Assembly (NCBI GenBank): GCA_949130485.1
Contig: OX422201.1
Coordinates: 5,943,627-6,007,626, forward strand
From: Agelas oroides
Lineage: Eukaryota; Porifera; Demospongiae; Agelasida; Agelasidae
Direction: 5' to 3'
Length of the DNA stretch: 64,000 nt
Part shown: positions 12,412 through 21,232 of the stretch, piece by piece
How the letters are laid out: each line of letters starts with the position of its first letter
Position numbering within the stretch: the stretch's first letter is position 1
The notes under the pieces: generated by a model
What the model was told of the DNA's origin: nothing
Database searches by the model: none
The model's input: only the letters and a program-made list of their open reading frames with translations
Position numbers and translations under genes: made by a program

Positions 12412-15400
12412 GGAAAGAATCAACCAAGCTATCTGGGGAATGAATCCTGAGAGAGCTCCTTTAGACGCAGTAGCCAGGCCTCTTCCTTGCATGGGGAAAG
12501 AGGAAATATGCCTGGGTATGAGGCTACTGATGTAGCACTCAGCTCTGCAGCTTAAACTTGCCTAGCTTTACTCCAGTTTTTTTTAGTCTATTTTGCGTAC
12601 TACAAAACCGGAGCTGGGGAAGGCCTGGGAATGAAGCCAAGACGTATACCAACATGCAGAGAAAGCAGTCTTGATCAAGGGACCTTCATGGAAGAGGTAC
12701 ATGCATAAACCAGTTGAGATAGGACCACTATACTTGCAAACAGTGCAAACCAACAGCTGCACATAGCCTCCTCCCCAGGCTCTCCCTCGCACAAACATCA
12801 AAAGTATACACACAGGAAAAGCCTAGGGACACTTACAGAAGTGGTTAGCACAGATCTTGTGCGTCTTGTCTCTTCTCATGAGCAACCTCATCATATGATC
12901 TCACATGACTATCACATGATCTCACATGACTATCACATGATCTCACATGACTAACACATGATCTCACATGACTATACCATAATTATGTGAAGCCTAGGGA
13001 CACTTACAGAAGTGGTTAGCGCAGATCTTGTGCGTCTTGTCTCTTCTCATGAGCAACCTCATGTTCCCGCTTTTCTTGTTCTGCATCAGCTTTACCTCTC
13101 CTGTACCCCTCTCCTTCCACTGCGGGGGGTCAGCCATAGGATCAAAGCGAAAGAGCTTTGCTCGTCTGCAAGAAAAATGACGTATACTTTTAGTATGAAA
13201 TGTTGGAGAGCAAATAATAGCTAGACCACTCTCCAATTTGTCAAGGACAATTACTGTTCTACTTTCTTACACATCCACTCAAGCTGCTGAACATAAAGCT
13301 ATCTGATTGGTCAAAAATCTCATACATAGGTAGAAAGGAGGAAAGAGGGAGGAGGGGCCACTACCACCTCTAGTCTACCTAGGTAGAAAGAAGAAGGAAA
13401 GAGGGAGGAGGGGGCTGTTTGCAGGCCACTACCACCTCTAGTCTACCTAGGTAGAAAGAAGGAAAGTGGGGGTGGGGGGTGGGGGTCAGGGCACAAGATG
13501 TTCCCAAGTTGCAACCACCTCTAGTCTAGCAAAGGGCAGGGAGACTGATGCAGTGATGTAGAATGCATCAACCCACCACTCTACACAAAGTTGCAACCAC
13601 CTCTAGTCTAGCAAAGGGCAGGGAGACTGATGCAGTGATGTAGAATGCATCAACCCACCACTCTACACAAAGTTGCAACCACCTCTAGTCTAGCAAAGGG
13701 CAGGGAGACTGATGCAGTGATGTAGAATGCATCAACCCACCACTCTACACAAAGTTGCAACCACCTCTAGTCTAGCAAAGGGCAGGGAGACTGATGCAGT
13801 GATGTAGAATGCATCAACCCACCACTCTACACAAAGTTGCAACCACCTCTAGTCTAGCAAAGGGCAGGGAGACTGATGCAGTGATGTAGAATGCATCAAC
13901 CCACCACTCTACACAAAGTTGCAACCACCTCTAGTCTAGCAAAGGGCAGGGAGACTGACGCAGTGATGTAGAATGCATCAACCCAGCACTCTACACAAAG
14001 TTGCAACCACCTCTAGTCTAGCAAAGGGCAGGGAGACTGATGCAGTGATGTAGAATGCATCAACCCAGCACTCTACACAAAGTTGCAACCACCTCTAGTC
14101 TAGCAAAGGGCAGGGAGACTGATGCAGTGATGTAGAATGCATCAACCCACCACTCTACACAAAGTTGCAACCACCTCTAGTCTAGCAAAGGGCAGGGAGA
14201 CTGATGCAGTGATGTAGAATGCATCAACCCAGCACTCTACACAAATATTTCTCACAAGAAAATACATAGTCTCGTTCCAAGACCCTCACTACTGTGCATA
14301 CACTGCAAAAGAAGGGTTTGGTGGATACAGCACAAAATTTTTGAGCACTGAGGAATATTTTGGAGGTAACAATCTGATTGGTTCATTGGCCAATTATCTT
14401 GTACGTATCTGGCTTCCTGACCACAAGTACTTAGCCTTACTCATCACACCTTTACAGACTTACTTACACACTTCCAATATGCTTATGTACTATATTCACC
14501 AGACCCTCCTCTCTCGTGTGTGTGGCGTGTACTGTACCGAGGGTCTGGGAACAAGACTAGAAAATGCCTGGAATGTAAAATATGCTGGATACAATAGAAT
14601 ACCATAAATGGTCAGGTTAATATGAATGAGAGAGTGTGCACAAGTGCTGTGTGTAAAAGGAGAGAGAACATGGCTCACATTTTGAACTGCTCCTCTTCTC
14701 CCTCCTCCATCGTCTTCACCTCCATGGGCGGAAGCTTCACGAGGGGCTCAAAGTGGACGTCAGGACTCTCAACTACTTCCTCCTGTGAGAAGGGAAACAA
14801 AGGTGACCGTCTATCTTCAAACCGGCCCTACCATACACCTGCTGTGCACAACACCATCATTTGTGAGAATATAAATTCTGAGAAGTCATCATCTCCTTTA
14901 GCCACATGCCCAAGTGAGCGGGCTGGGTACGAGGCTACCATCTCCTTTAGCTGCGTGCCCAAGCGAGTGGCCTGGGTACGAGGCTACCATCTCCTTTCCA
15001 CATGCCCAAGCGAGCGGGCTGGGTACGAGGCTACCATCTCCTTTAGCCTCGTACCCAAGCGAGCGGGCTGGGTACGAGGCTACCATCTCCTTTAGCCTCG
15101 TACCCAAGCGAGCGGACTGGGTACGAGGCTACCATCTCCTTTAGCCTCGTACCCAAGCGAGCGGGCTGGGTACGAGGCTACCATCTCCTTTAGCCTCGTA
15201 CCCAAGCGAGCGGGCTGGGTACGAGGCTACCATCTCCTTTAGCCTCGTACCCAAGCGAGCGGGCTGGGTACAAGGCTACTATCTCCTTGTACTGAAAAAC
15301 ATGGTGCATTTGATGGTGAAAAATCACAGCTCTGTGCATAAAAACTGCACTTAGTGATGGGGGTTCAATCCGATAATGATCACAACCAATCAAAATGACG

Positions 15401-15675
15401 AAACTATAATCAACTTTAACCACAGAATGTTTTGGTGGAAATAGGTGTGGTGTAGTCCTTAATGTCTACACGGATACAAAATTTACCAACTCAGAGCACA
15501 AATATTGTAGCAAGGAGTTTCAGAGTACTTTGGAGTTCAATCATCATTTCGTAACATGTTCAACCACTATCAATGCTTCAAGCAGCCATACCCCCCACAC
15601 AGACATGGCTTCTCAGCCAAACTAAGTTATCTTCACTCCACCATTTGACTCAAACAATACCTTTTCCGCAGACAT
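2840..15675 (-). CDS. RANBP1: Ran-binding protein 1 (RanBP1)
   Basis: Five-exon model: 15675-15661, 14782-14679, 13165-13008, 12376-12248, 3117-2840; 684 bp, 227 aa, all phases agree. The start is MSAEK in a GCCACC-ATG context. The protein is one Ran-binding domain: '[20 protein letters not shown]', 'RAKLFRFD', '[14 protein letters not shown]', '[18 protein letters not shown]', '[19 protein letters not shown]' and '[15 protein letters not shown]', all close to vertebrate RanBP1. An acidic/Lys-rich tail of about 75 aa follows. RanBP1 binds Ran-GTP and helps RanGAP-driven hydrolysis in the cytoplasm during nuclear transport. Only about 5% of the gene is coding: intron 4 (12247-3118, 9.1 kb) carries most of the window's satellite and transposon DNA. 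It faces FKBP6 across a 187-bp gap between start codons, suggesting a shared promoter. Confidence 0.95.
3252..3519. mobile_element. TIR element, family A copy 1 (~268 bp)
   Basis: It begins CATATGTGGCAGTCCCAGG and ends with the inverse (CGGGACTGCCACATA). The arms stay complementary through the GTAGAAATCGAA box and an 'ACTTCCGTTAA' box, with ATTCATGCATCT near the centre. It sits beside a CATA microsatellite in RANBP1 intron 4. No ORF. Confidence 0.75.
3754..3997. mobile_element. TIR element, family A copy 2 (~245 bp)
   Basis: A second, diverged copy of the 3252-3519 element: same CATATGTGGCAGTCCCA end, same GTAGAAATCGAA box and same ATTCATGCATCT centre. The central arms (GGGCGGGGCTCATACGTGCT and inverse) are near perfect. 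The right end is degenerate, so the boundary is approximate. CATA repeats lie close by. Confidence 0.65.
4260..4440. repeat. Tandem direct repeat, AT-rich (~2.5 copies)
   Basis: The stretch containing CAATTTGCTGTAAACTATAT, followed by AACATAATGTAAACTTGTAA, is repeated almost exactly, then a diverged third partial copy follows. Non-coding, within RANBP1 intron 4. Confidence 0.6.
4505..4640. mobile_element. Foldback element (~135 bp)
   Basis: The arms ATTTGGGATTAATAGCA(C)TCATGAATGG and their inverse pair around the centre CACTCGGCTTCGCCTCGTG. The outer arms read AACAGCATG and CATGCTGTT. A long perfect hairpin without coding content, directly beside the giant inverted repeat. Confidence 0.65.
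5428..5712. repeat. ATATCATGATATATAATAA satellite, left arm
   Basis: About 14 units of 19-21 bp alternating '...ATAATAA' and '...AGCTA' joints. Each unit is itself palindromic (ATATCATGATAT). Mirrored in the right arm at about 6990-7335 and continued at 8096-8290. Confidence 0.8.
6380..6530 (+). pseudogene. Remnant resembling an integrase-core transposase N-terminus
   Basis: The frame reads [19 protein letters not shown] and then degrades. The pattern (I)SDxDLDxLVxxIKRxxP resembles the helical segment preceding the integrase core in invertebrate transposon-derived proteins; this is a recollection, not a search. No catalytic core follows. It lies in the spacer of the giant inverted repeat. 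Confidence 0.35.
6525..6605 (-). repeat. tRNA-derived SINE-like fragment
   Basis: On the minus strand a tRNA-like box A region (GTGGCTGCCAGGTGAGC) is followed by a good box B (GAGTTCGACTCCCGG, matching GTTCGANNCC). A related fragment in the opposite orientation (GTGGCTCAGTGACGGAGCAC) lies at about 6729-6775. Neither completes a tRNA cloverleaf, so these read as SINE pieces. Confidence 0.45.
8370..8819. repeat. 58-bp satellite, array 1 (~8 units)
   Basis: Head-to-tail 58-bp units containing CTCTAGCTCAACTGAAGAAC and GGTCCCTAGTACCACCACTT. Units are almost identical (CC/TC variants). The array is continued by array 2 after an inserted element. Confidence 0.9.
8820..10006. mobile_element. 1.19 kb element with 12-bp TIRs inserted in the satellite
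   Basis: It starts AACCCTCGGCGC and ends GCGCCGAGGGTT, and splits the 58-bp satellite. The left end adds an extra palindrome (GCGCATGCGC) and a GTCTGTCT run. A ~110-bp unit beginning GGCTCACCTGGCGGCTAAAT is tandemly duplicated (8893-9005 and 9006-9127). A GC-rich promoter-like block follows (see 9257). No ORF of note and no transposase, so it is non-autonomous. Confidence 0.65.
9240..9360 (+). promoter_or_regulatory. TATA-box promoter-like segment in the inserted element
   Basis: TATAAAAGGGG lies at 9257-9267. CACGTG E-boxes flank it (GTCACGTGATC just upstream, TCCACGTGGGC ~25 bp downstream). A possible splice donor (TATTCAAGGTATTTGT, about 9350) follows within 100 bp. This is a pattern call only; no coding exon is identified downstream. 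Confidence 0.4.
10027..12078. repeat. 58-bp satellite, array 2 (~35 units)
   Basis: The same 58-bp unit as array 1. It is highly homogenised, with recurrent single-base variants (ACTGAAG/ACCGAAG, TACCACC/TATCACC, GGTCCTT). One unit near 10071 has a 4-bp insertion. It ends about 170 bp before RANBP1 exon 4. Confidence 0.95.
12829..12898 (-). pseudogene. Partial duplicate of RANBP1 exon 3 with its splice donor
   Basis: About 68 bp nearly identical to 12992-13061, which is the last 50 bp of exon 3 plus its donor and a few intron bases. No acceptor or upstream part is present. Four copies of an ATCACATGATCTCACATGAC unit separate it from the real exon. Confidence 0.75.
13322..13467. repeat. Imperfect tandem repeat in RANBP1 intron 2
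   Basis: Three copies of a segment running CCTAGGTAGAAAG(A/G)AGGAAAG to CCACCTCTAGTCTA, purine-rich, growing toward the 82-bp array that follows and sharing CCACCTCTAGTCTA with it. Confidence 0.7.
13507..14245. repeat. 82-bp tandem repeat (~9 units)
   Basis: Units contain AAAGTTGCAACCACCTCTAG, GGGCAGGGAGACTGATGCAG and AACCCACCACTCTACAC. They are nearly identical (CCACC/CCAGC variants). The array lies in RANBP1 intron 2. Confidence 0.92.
14267..14559. mobile_element. TAGTCTCG foldback-family element, 293 bp
   Basis: It starts TAGTCTCGTTCCAAGACCCT and ends with its inverse (AGGGTCTGGGAACAAGACTA). The flanks GAAAATACA / GAAAATGCC are compatible with a decayed 9-bp target duplication. Confidence 0.6.
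14890..15290. repeat. 49-bp tandem array of a foldback unit (~8 units)
   Basis: The repeated unit includes AGCCTCGTACCCAAGCGAGC and GGGCTGGGTACGAGGCT, i.e. the ends of the TAGCCTCG family, joined by CACCATCTCCTTT-like spacers (ACCATCTCCTT). Early units are variant. It lies in RANBP1 intron 1. Confidence 0.85.
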
Positions 15676-15862
15676 GGTGGCTAGTGGCAGCAGTGTTTAG
15701 TCGTAGGTCGAGTCGGACTATCGAGGGGTGCGTAACAACTTTTTTCCCGCCACGTGTTGCTGTGGGAGACATCTCGTGATCAACCCACGTGGAGCTTGGG
15801 GGCGTGGTCGTACATCTTGTAGGTTCCGTCGCTGGACAACAGAAAACTCATTAGCAGCTGCA
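15676..15862. promoter_or_regulatory. Presumed bidirectional promoter RANBP1 / FKBP6
   Basis: The 187 bp between the two divergent start codons is relatively CpG-rich (GGTCGAGTCGGACTATCGAG, CACGTGTTGC, CCCACGTGGAG). I see no TATA box. Inferred from geometry only. Confidence 0.5.
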
Positions 15863-18800
15863 ATGGAAACGATTGAACCATTTGGATCATTCGACGATGT
15901 GTGGCGGGTATGGTTTAACACAGTTCATGGCTTGCAAGGATATTTATCCGTGCTTGCAGAATCACTCTAAATGGAGCCTATTCTCACTGCTTGAACAATT
16001 GAACTACAGTTACTGCTCCACAAAGTAGTTCATGTCTTGTCTTTTCCAGCTGCTCCTGGACCTTCTTACTGTCCAGAACTTGATCGCTTACATGTCAGCT
16101 GTAAGCAATCAAACACTGGATCTATTGGCCTGAGAATGAGGCATTTAAACATATGAACGGGTACCTCCACACCCTCACACACGCACAGCCTACCGCACAC
16201 TCTGTGTCGCTAAAGGATGGCATTGACACCCACCTTCTGTCAAGGGGAGAGGGAACCACATTTGAAATTGACGTCTCCCAGTCTCTGCCAAATGTGGAGG
16301 AAGAAGAGGCGTTTGACAAGGAGGAGGTATACAAGCACCTAAACTCAAACTGTGTCGGTGTTGAGGGAGACTCGGCATCAGACTCGGAGGATGCAATGGT
16401 AAGTAGAAAGATAGCCTCATGTTCTAGCTGGGCCCTGAGCCCAGGAACTGAGGTGCATAGGGAGGTTCGTATCATCCATACCAAAATTCCCCAGCTGCTT
16501 TTCTTCTACATACAGCCAGTAACTTTCTTCCTTATAGCCAGCAACTAGCTACCTCTGCTTGAGATTCAACACAAATTGTTGATTCGTGTATACCTCCAGC
16601 CCTAGTATCCCAGGCTGGGTACAAATGAGCATACAATGTTCTTTCTGTGGAACACAGCTGGCAGGATTTGGACATAGGGTTTTTGGCCACACTGTAGATA
16701 TCAATTTGTTGTGAATTCTATAGACCCCCTTTTGAGTGCATTGTGGTTGATATTCCGTGAATTCTATAGATCCCTTTTGAGTGCATTGTGGTCGATGTGA
16801 ATTCTATAGATCCCCTTTGAGTGCATTGTGGTCGATATTCTGGGAATTCTATAGACCCCCTTTGAGTGCATTGTGGTCGGTATTCTGTAGACCCCCTTTG
16901 AGCGCATGGCAGTTGGTATGGAGGACTTGGTGGGAGACGGTGGTGTGTTGAAGAAGACCATCCGTCCGGGGACAGGCCCGTTGGTCCCTGAGGGTGCCAT
17001 GGTGAGGGTGCACTACAATGGGTATCTGGAGTTTGCAGATGAGCCGTACGACTCCAGCCGATTACGCAACCGGCAACAGCAGTTCCAACTGGGAAAAGGT
17101 AATGTGAGCTGCAGTATAGCGGGGTACAGGTAGCTTCCTCTGATGTATTGTAGTATACTGTAGTATCCTGTGATGTACTGTCATATACACTGTAGTATCC
17201 TGTGATGTACTGTCATATACACTGTAGTATACTGTAATGTACTGTGATGTACTGTAGTATACTGTAATGTACTATAATATACACTGTAGTATACTGTAGT
17301 ATCCTGTGATGTACTGTCATATACACTGTAGTATACTGTAGTATCTTGTGATGTACTGTCATATACACTGTAGTATACTGTAGTATCCTGTGATGTACTG
17401 TAGTATTCTATAATGTACTGTCATATACACTGTAATATACTGTGATTTACCTACAGGTGAAGTAATACCAGGTTGGGAAGTGGGCCTTGCCTCAATGCGG
17501 AGAACAGAGTTGGCAAGGTTTCTCATTCGGCCAGGGTATGCATTTGGGGAGATGGGTTGTCCGCCTCGCATCCCACCCAATGCCACAAGTGAGCTATTAG
17601 AGTTATGCTTTGCTGTTAGACAAAGTGGCCTACACGTGCATATGCAGTTGAATGACAACTATGTACCCGACTGCAATGAGCTACATCAAGTATGGAATCA
17701 AACAAGAATTAATAATGCTCACTCAGGTTTACTCTATCCTCATTCCAAGGCCTTCCCTGGCTCCAAAGCTGGCCTGGGAATGAGGCTAGAACAGGAGCCG
17801 GTGGGGAAGGCCTGTGAAACATTTTACACCTACAATGTCATTGGATCCTCTCTCTGGAACTATTAATCTTCTTGTTTTACCCACACTCATGCAGTCATGT
17901 TTGAGATCGAGCTGATTAACTTTGTGGACCATCAGGCAGCAGACGCATATGCATCTCTGTCGCGGGAGGACAGGGAACAGGCAACAGTAGAGCAGCTCAT
18001 TGCTGTCGCCAATGTCGACAGAGAGGTGTGTTGCTGGTTGAGTAATGCTGTGTGATTCATGAGAGATGTGTTGTACCTCTTTCTGCTCACAGGCAGGAAA
18101 TGACTTGTTTCAGCAGAAGTACTTCGGAAGGGCAGCTGGCAAGTATCACAGGGTAAGTCCACACTCCAGTTACTTGCTAACAACTAAACTAGTTTGTTGC
18201 AAAGAATGTTCCCTAAATAAAGCCCTCGTTTGTTTGATGCGAGGCATGTAATTGTGCAGGGATGCCTTGGATGTATAAAGCAGTACTTTGGTGCTTAGCA
18301 TGTAGAGTCAATGCCTCTCAGATCCAGCCTGATAATCAAACTGTGTCTATGGATATTTACACCATCTGTTCCATGCTCCAATACTGCAGTGGATATGTTT
18401 TAAAAAAGATGCAGTGAGATCCAGCAGCAGTTTTGAACCAGAATGCTAGTCAGATGCTCTTACCAACATATTTGCTATATACTTGCCATGGAACTCGGTA
18501 CTTAATTTTAGCAAGACGGTAAAATTGTATGGGTGTAGAGCCGAGTCTTCCTATAGCAGTACTTCTAGCCTTCTCTATTTAGATTTGTAGAGGGCCTCAC
18601 AAACTGATAATAATAACCTCGTTCGTCTCCCTTCTTTCATTCACACAAGGCCATTCGTCTCTTGGAAAACGTTCGACTGAAGAACGAGGAGGAAGAGCGT
18701 CAGTGGAAGGAGGTGTTGGTGAAGCTGTACCTCAACTTGTGTCTCTGCAACCTGCGCCAGAAGAAGTCAAAGCCAGTCATCACCTACTGTAAGAAGGCAC

Positions 18801-20052
18801 TCGAACTGGACCCCAAGAACATCAAGGCACACTTCAGACTTGGACAGGTATGGCAGCTGTTTTGACATAGAATGACAGAGCTGGCATTAACCATGATGAA
18901 GCTAAAAACCCCTTTTCATAAAAGAAAATTATCCAGGAATGTCTGATTTTGAATACTGGCGTCTCCATTTCTAAACGAAAGTGTGTGTAGGTTGAGTAAT
19001 CATTCCCCCCTCTGAAACAAAAAGCTCACATTGAGATGTGAGCTTTTTGTTTCAGAGTGGTGCCTCATCATCCAGTGTGTATATTGCTTTCACGATACTG
19101 AAAATAAACTGTGCTGGGGTTGGTTTTAGGTCTGAAACCAGGGCTAGGTTCCTACATGAAAACATGGGAATGAGACTAGTGCACAGTTGGATGTGTAGTG
19201 TTGTGCTGTGCAATATCCCTGTACCCATTGCAGGCGTACATGCAGCTGAGTGAGTTTGACAAGTCTCGATCGTACCTCATCAAGGCAGGACAGCTGTTTC
19301 CCGGCAACACTGAGATCAGACAGGAGCTAGAGAAACTGGACAGGTTTGTTTCTGCCCTGGCATAGCTATTAAACTGGTTCACCTTCACAGTCACCACCAG
19401 TGAAGATTCAATGTGTTGTTCCAAGGCCAGCTCCCAGCTCTTTGTTCATGTGACTGGGAACGAGGCTATTGTATTGATTCACCTTTGTGGCCTAACCCAA
19501 ATTCATACACTGGAAACTGCAAAAAAAAAATGACGATATTCAGAGGCTCCTCGTGACCAGCTTTGTTTACCATGACTATGTCCATTGTTTACATTTCATT
19601 AAGGAGGGTGAATTTAGTATTGGGAGTTTGTGGCCAGCTTTTGCTTACCATGACCATGGTTTTGTTTCCACAGTTTACATTTCATTAAGGAGGATGAATT
19701 TAGTATTGGGAGTTAGACAACTCTGCTATTTATTGTATGGTATCATATCTTCTAAAGTGATATATTGTTTGGTCATACAAAACCTACAGCAACTAGAGGT
19801 GTATTTAATTGGGGCGTGTATCTATGCTTGCTTGCGGCCATATACCGTAAATTTTAAATGCGCACTTAAATATTTCCTGAAATTGAACATCCACGTGCAC
19901 TGCTACTGCCAGAGTGCAGCATTGGCAACCATAGTGGAGACGGCTCAAGTTTAAGCACTCACGGCACCTTACTTCTTGTTTGTCACAGCAGCTACGGACC
20001 GACCATCAACGGCAGGCTGCTCACAGACCGTACAAATTATACATGCTGGTGA
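15863..20052 (+). CDS. FKBP6: FKBP6-type immunophilin (FKBP + TPR)
   Basis: Ten-exon model: 15863-15907, 16050-16100, 16189-16398, 16891-17098, 17457-17588, 17895-18025, 18093-18152, 18650-18847, 19234-19343, 19989-20052; 1209 bp, 402 aa, every phase agrees. An acidic N-terminal region is followed by an FKBP domain (about 120-210: 'GVLKKTIRPGTGPLV', 'VIPGWEVGLASMRRTELARF', 'GCPPRIPPNAT', 'MFEIELINFVD') and three TPRs (about 240-370). 'FERMAVGMEDLVGDGGVLKK' aligns with the FKBP6 pre-domain helix. Vertebrate FKBP6 is an HSP90 co-chaperone needed in germ cells for piRNA-guided transposon silencing. Human FKBP6 has lost much of its isomerase site; this copy keeps 'VIPGW' and the Asp of 'YDSS'. 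The first two exons are the least certain. Confidence 0.9.
16700..16890 (+). repeat. Tandem array of pseudo 3' splice sites before FKBP6 exon 4
   Basis: About five copies of a ~42-bp unit with ATTCTATAGACCCCCTTTGA and GTGCATTGTGGTCGATATTC end exactly at the real acceptor (CTGTAG|ACCCCCTTTGAG, exon from 16891). Each unit thus repeats the acceptor AG and the first ~12 exon bases. Confidence 0.75.
17130..17456 (+). repeat. Degenerate tandem repeat in FKBP6 intron 4
   Basis: Multiple variants of TGTAGTATCCTGTGATGTAC and TGTCATATACACTG with a period near 32 bp fill almost the whole intron up to the acceptor. Confidence 0.75.
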
Positions 20053-20689
20053 GATTGCTTCAGGTAAGGGTCATGCATACACAACACTCATAAACGCTAG
20101 TGATTCAGCTCATCATTTCAACGTGAAGCTTAGTCTATTCATGTGCATGTAGCCATAGTAGCTGCTTGCTCAGGCTCGCCCCCACAATGTTCTACATTTT
20201 CTAGTTGGCATAGCTGTACAGCTGCAGAGAATCTTACACAACAGGTGTGCTACTCTGTGTCAAACCACACAGTAATTTGTGATAACAGTAAAGCCATATT
20301 CTAACTTGTAGTTTGTAACTTAATTAAACTATCCCCCAATGTAGACCAACAATATTTTGCATGTAATTTAGGGTAATTTAAAGGCTTTGTCAGGTGTATG
20401 GCATAGCCCAGAGTTTTTACCATAAGTAGGTGCACAACTTATGCTAAGCCAACCGGTTTTGTAACACAGCAAAACCATCTGCTGCTGCATAAACTACCAA
20501 TTGTGCTTTAGCATGTGAACAATGGGAACAAAACCAGTACACAAAACCTGTTTTACTGCACTATGTACATGTGGTATTGGAGTTGTTCAGCTTGTTTCCA
20601 TACCTCCACAGTGCTTGTCTGTGCATGACTGGTGCTCAACTACCTGTTTCAGTGTAACTTCTTAAGCATGCTTAGCATGTGCAGTACAT

Positions 20690-21107
20690 GTGGCATTTGC
20701 TGCAAAACAAGTCAAACCTGTAACCCTAGTACCTTATAATTATCTAGGTGATACATAGCTCACAACGTAGGGACGTACTGATCTTCTATCATATTTGGCA
20801 GATCTAGATAATTTTACTTTGTAAGAGATGGCCACCCACTAAAGTCATCACATGTTCACAAGCCGACAGCTCAGTGTGATTTACCTGTCCAAGTCCATGC
20901 TCACTGGCAAATCCACACCTCTTTACAGCTGGAATGTTTATCTTTAAGTTTGCCCCCCCCGTTAGTTGTTTGTACTTAGCAATCCAATCACCTCCACCCA
21001 TTCTCCTATTGGTTGTTAGGACCAAATAGTTAGTTGATGCAAACAAGACAACTCCAGTAAAGATGATAAACAGAATGCTGAGGGTGCACAAGATGAAACT
21101 AAAGAAC
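20690..21107 (-). CDS. Possible membrane-protein exon(s), unassigned
   Basis: An open frame on the minus strand encodes a hydrophobic helix (FILCTLSILFIIFTGVVLFA) followed by ~45 soluble residues and a good donor after 'EHGLGQ' (about 20884). A possible next exon (about 20703-20655) would add a short tail and a stop in phase. There is no ATG at its start; an acceptor-like TTCTTTAG precedes it, so it would be internal. The parent gene is not found, and chance coding is possible. Confidence 0.25.
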
Positions 21108-21232
21108 ACAACATTGTTGTGTGTGCAATTATATAAAACTGACTACAACAGAAAGAAAAATATAACAAACTTTATAAATGTGTTCTATGGCTACACATCA
21201 TCCACATAAACAGAATAGACATACAGTTTGTG

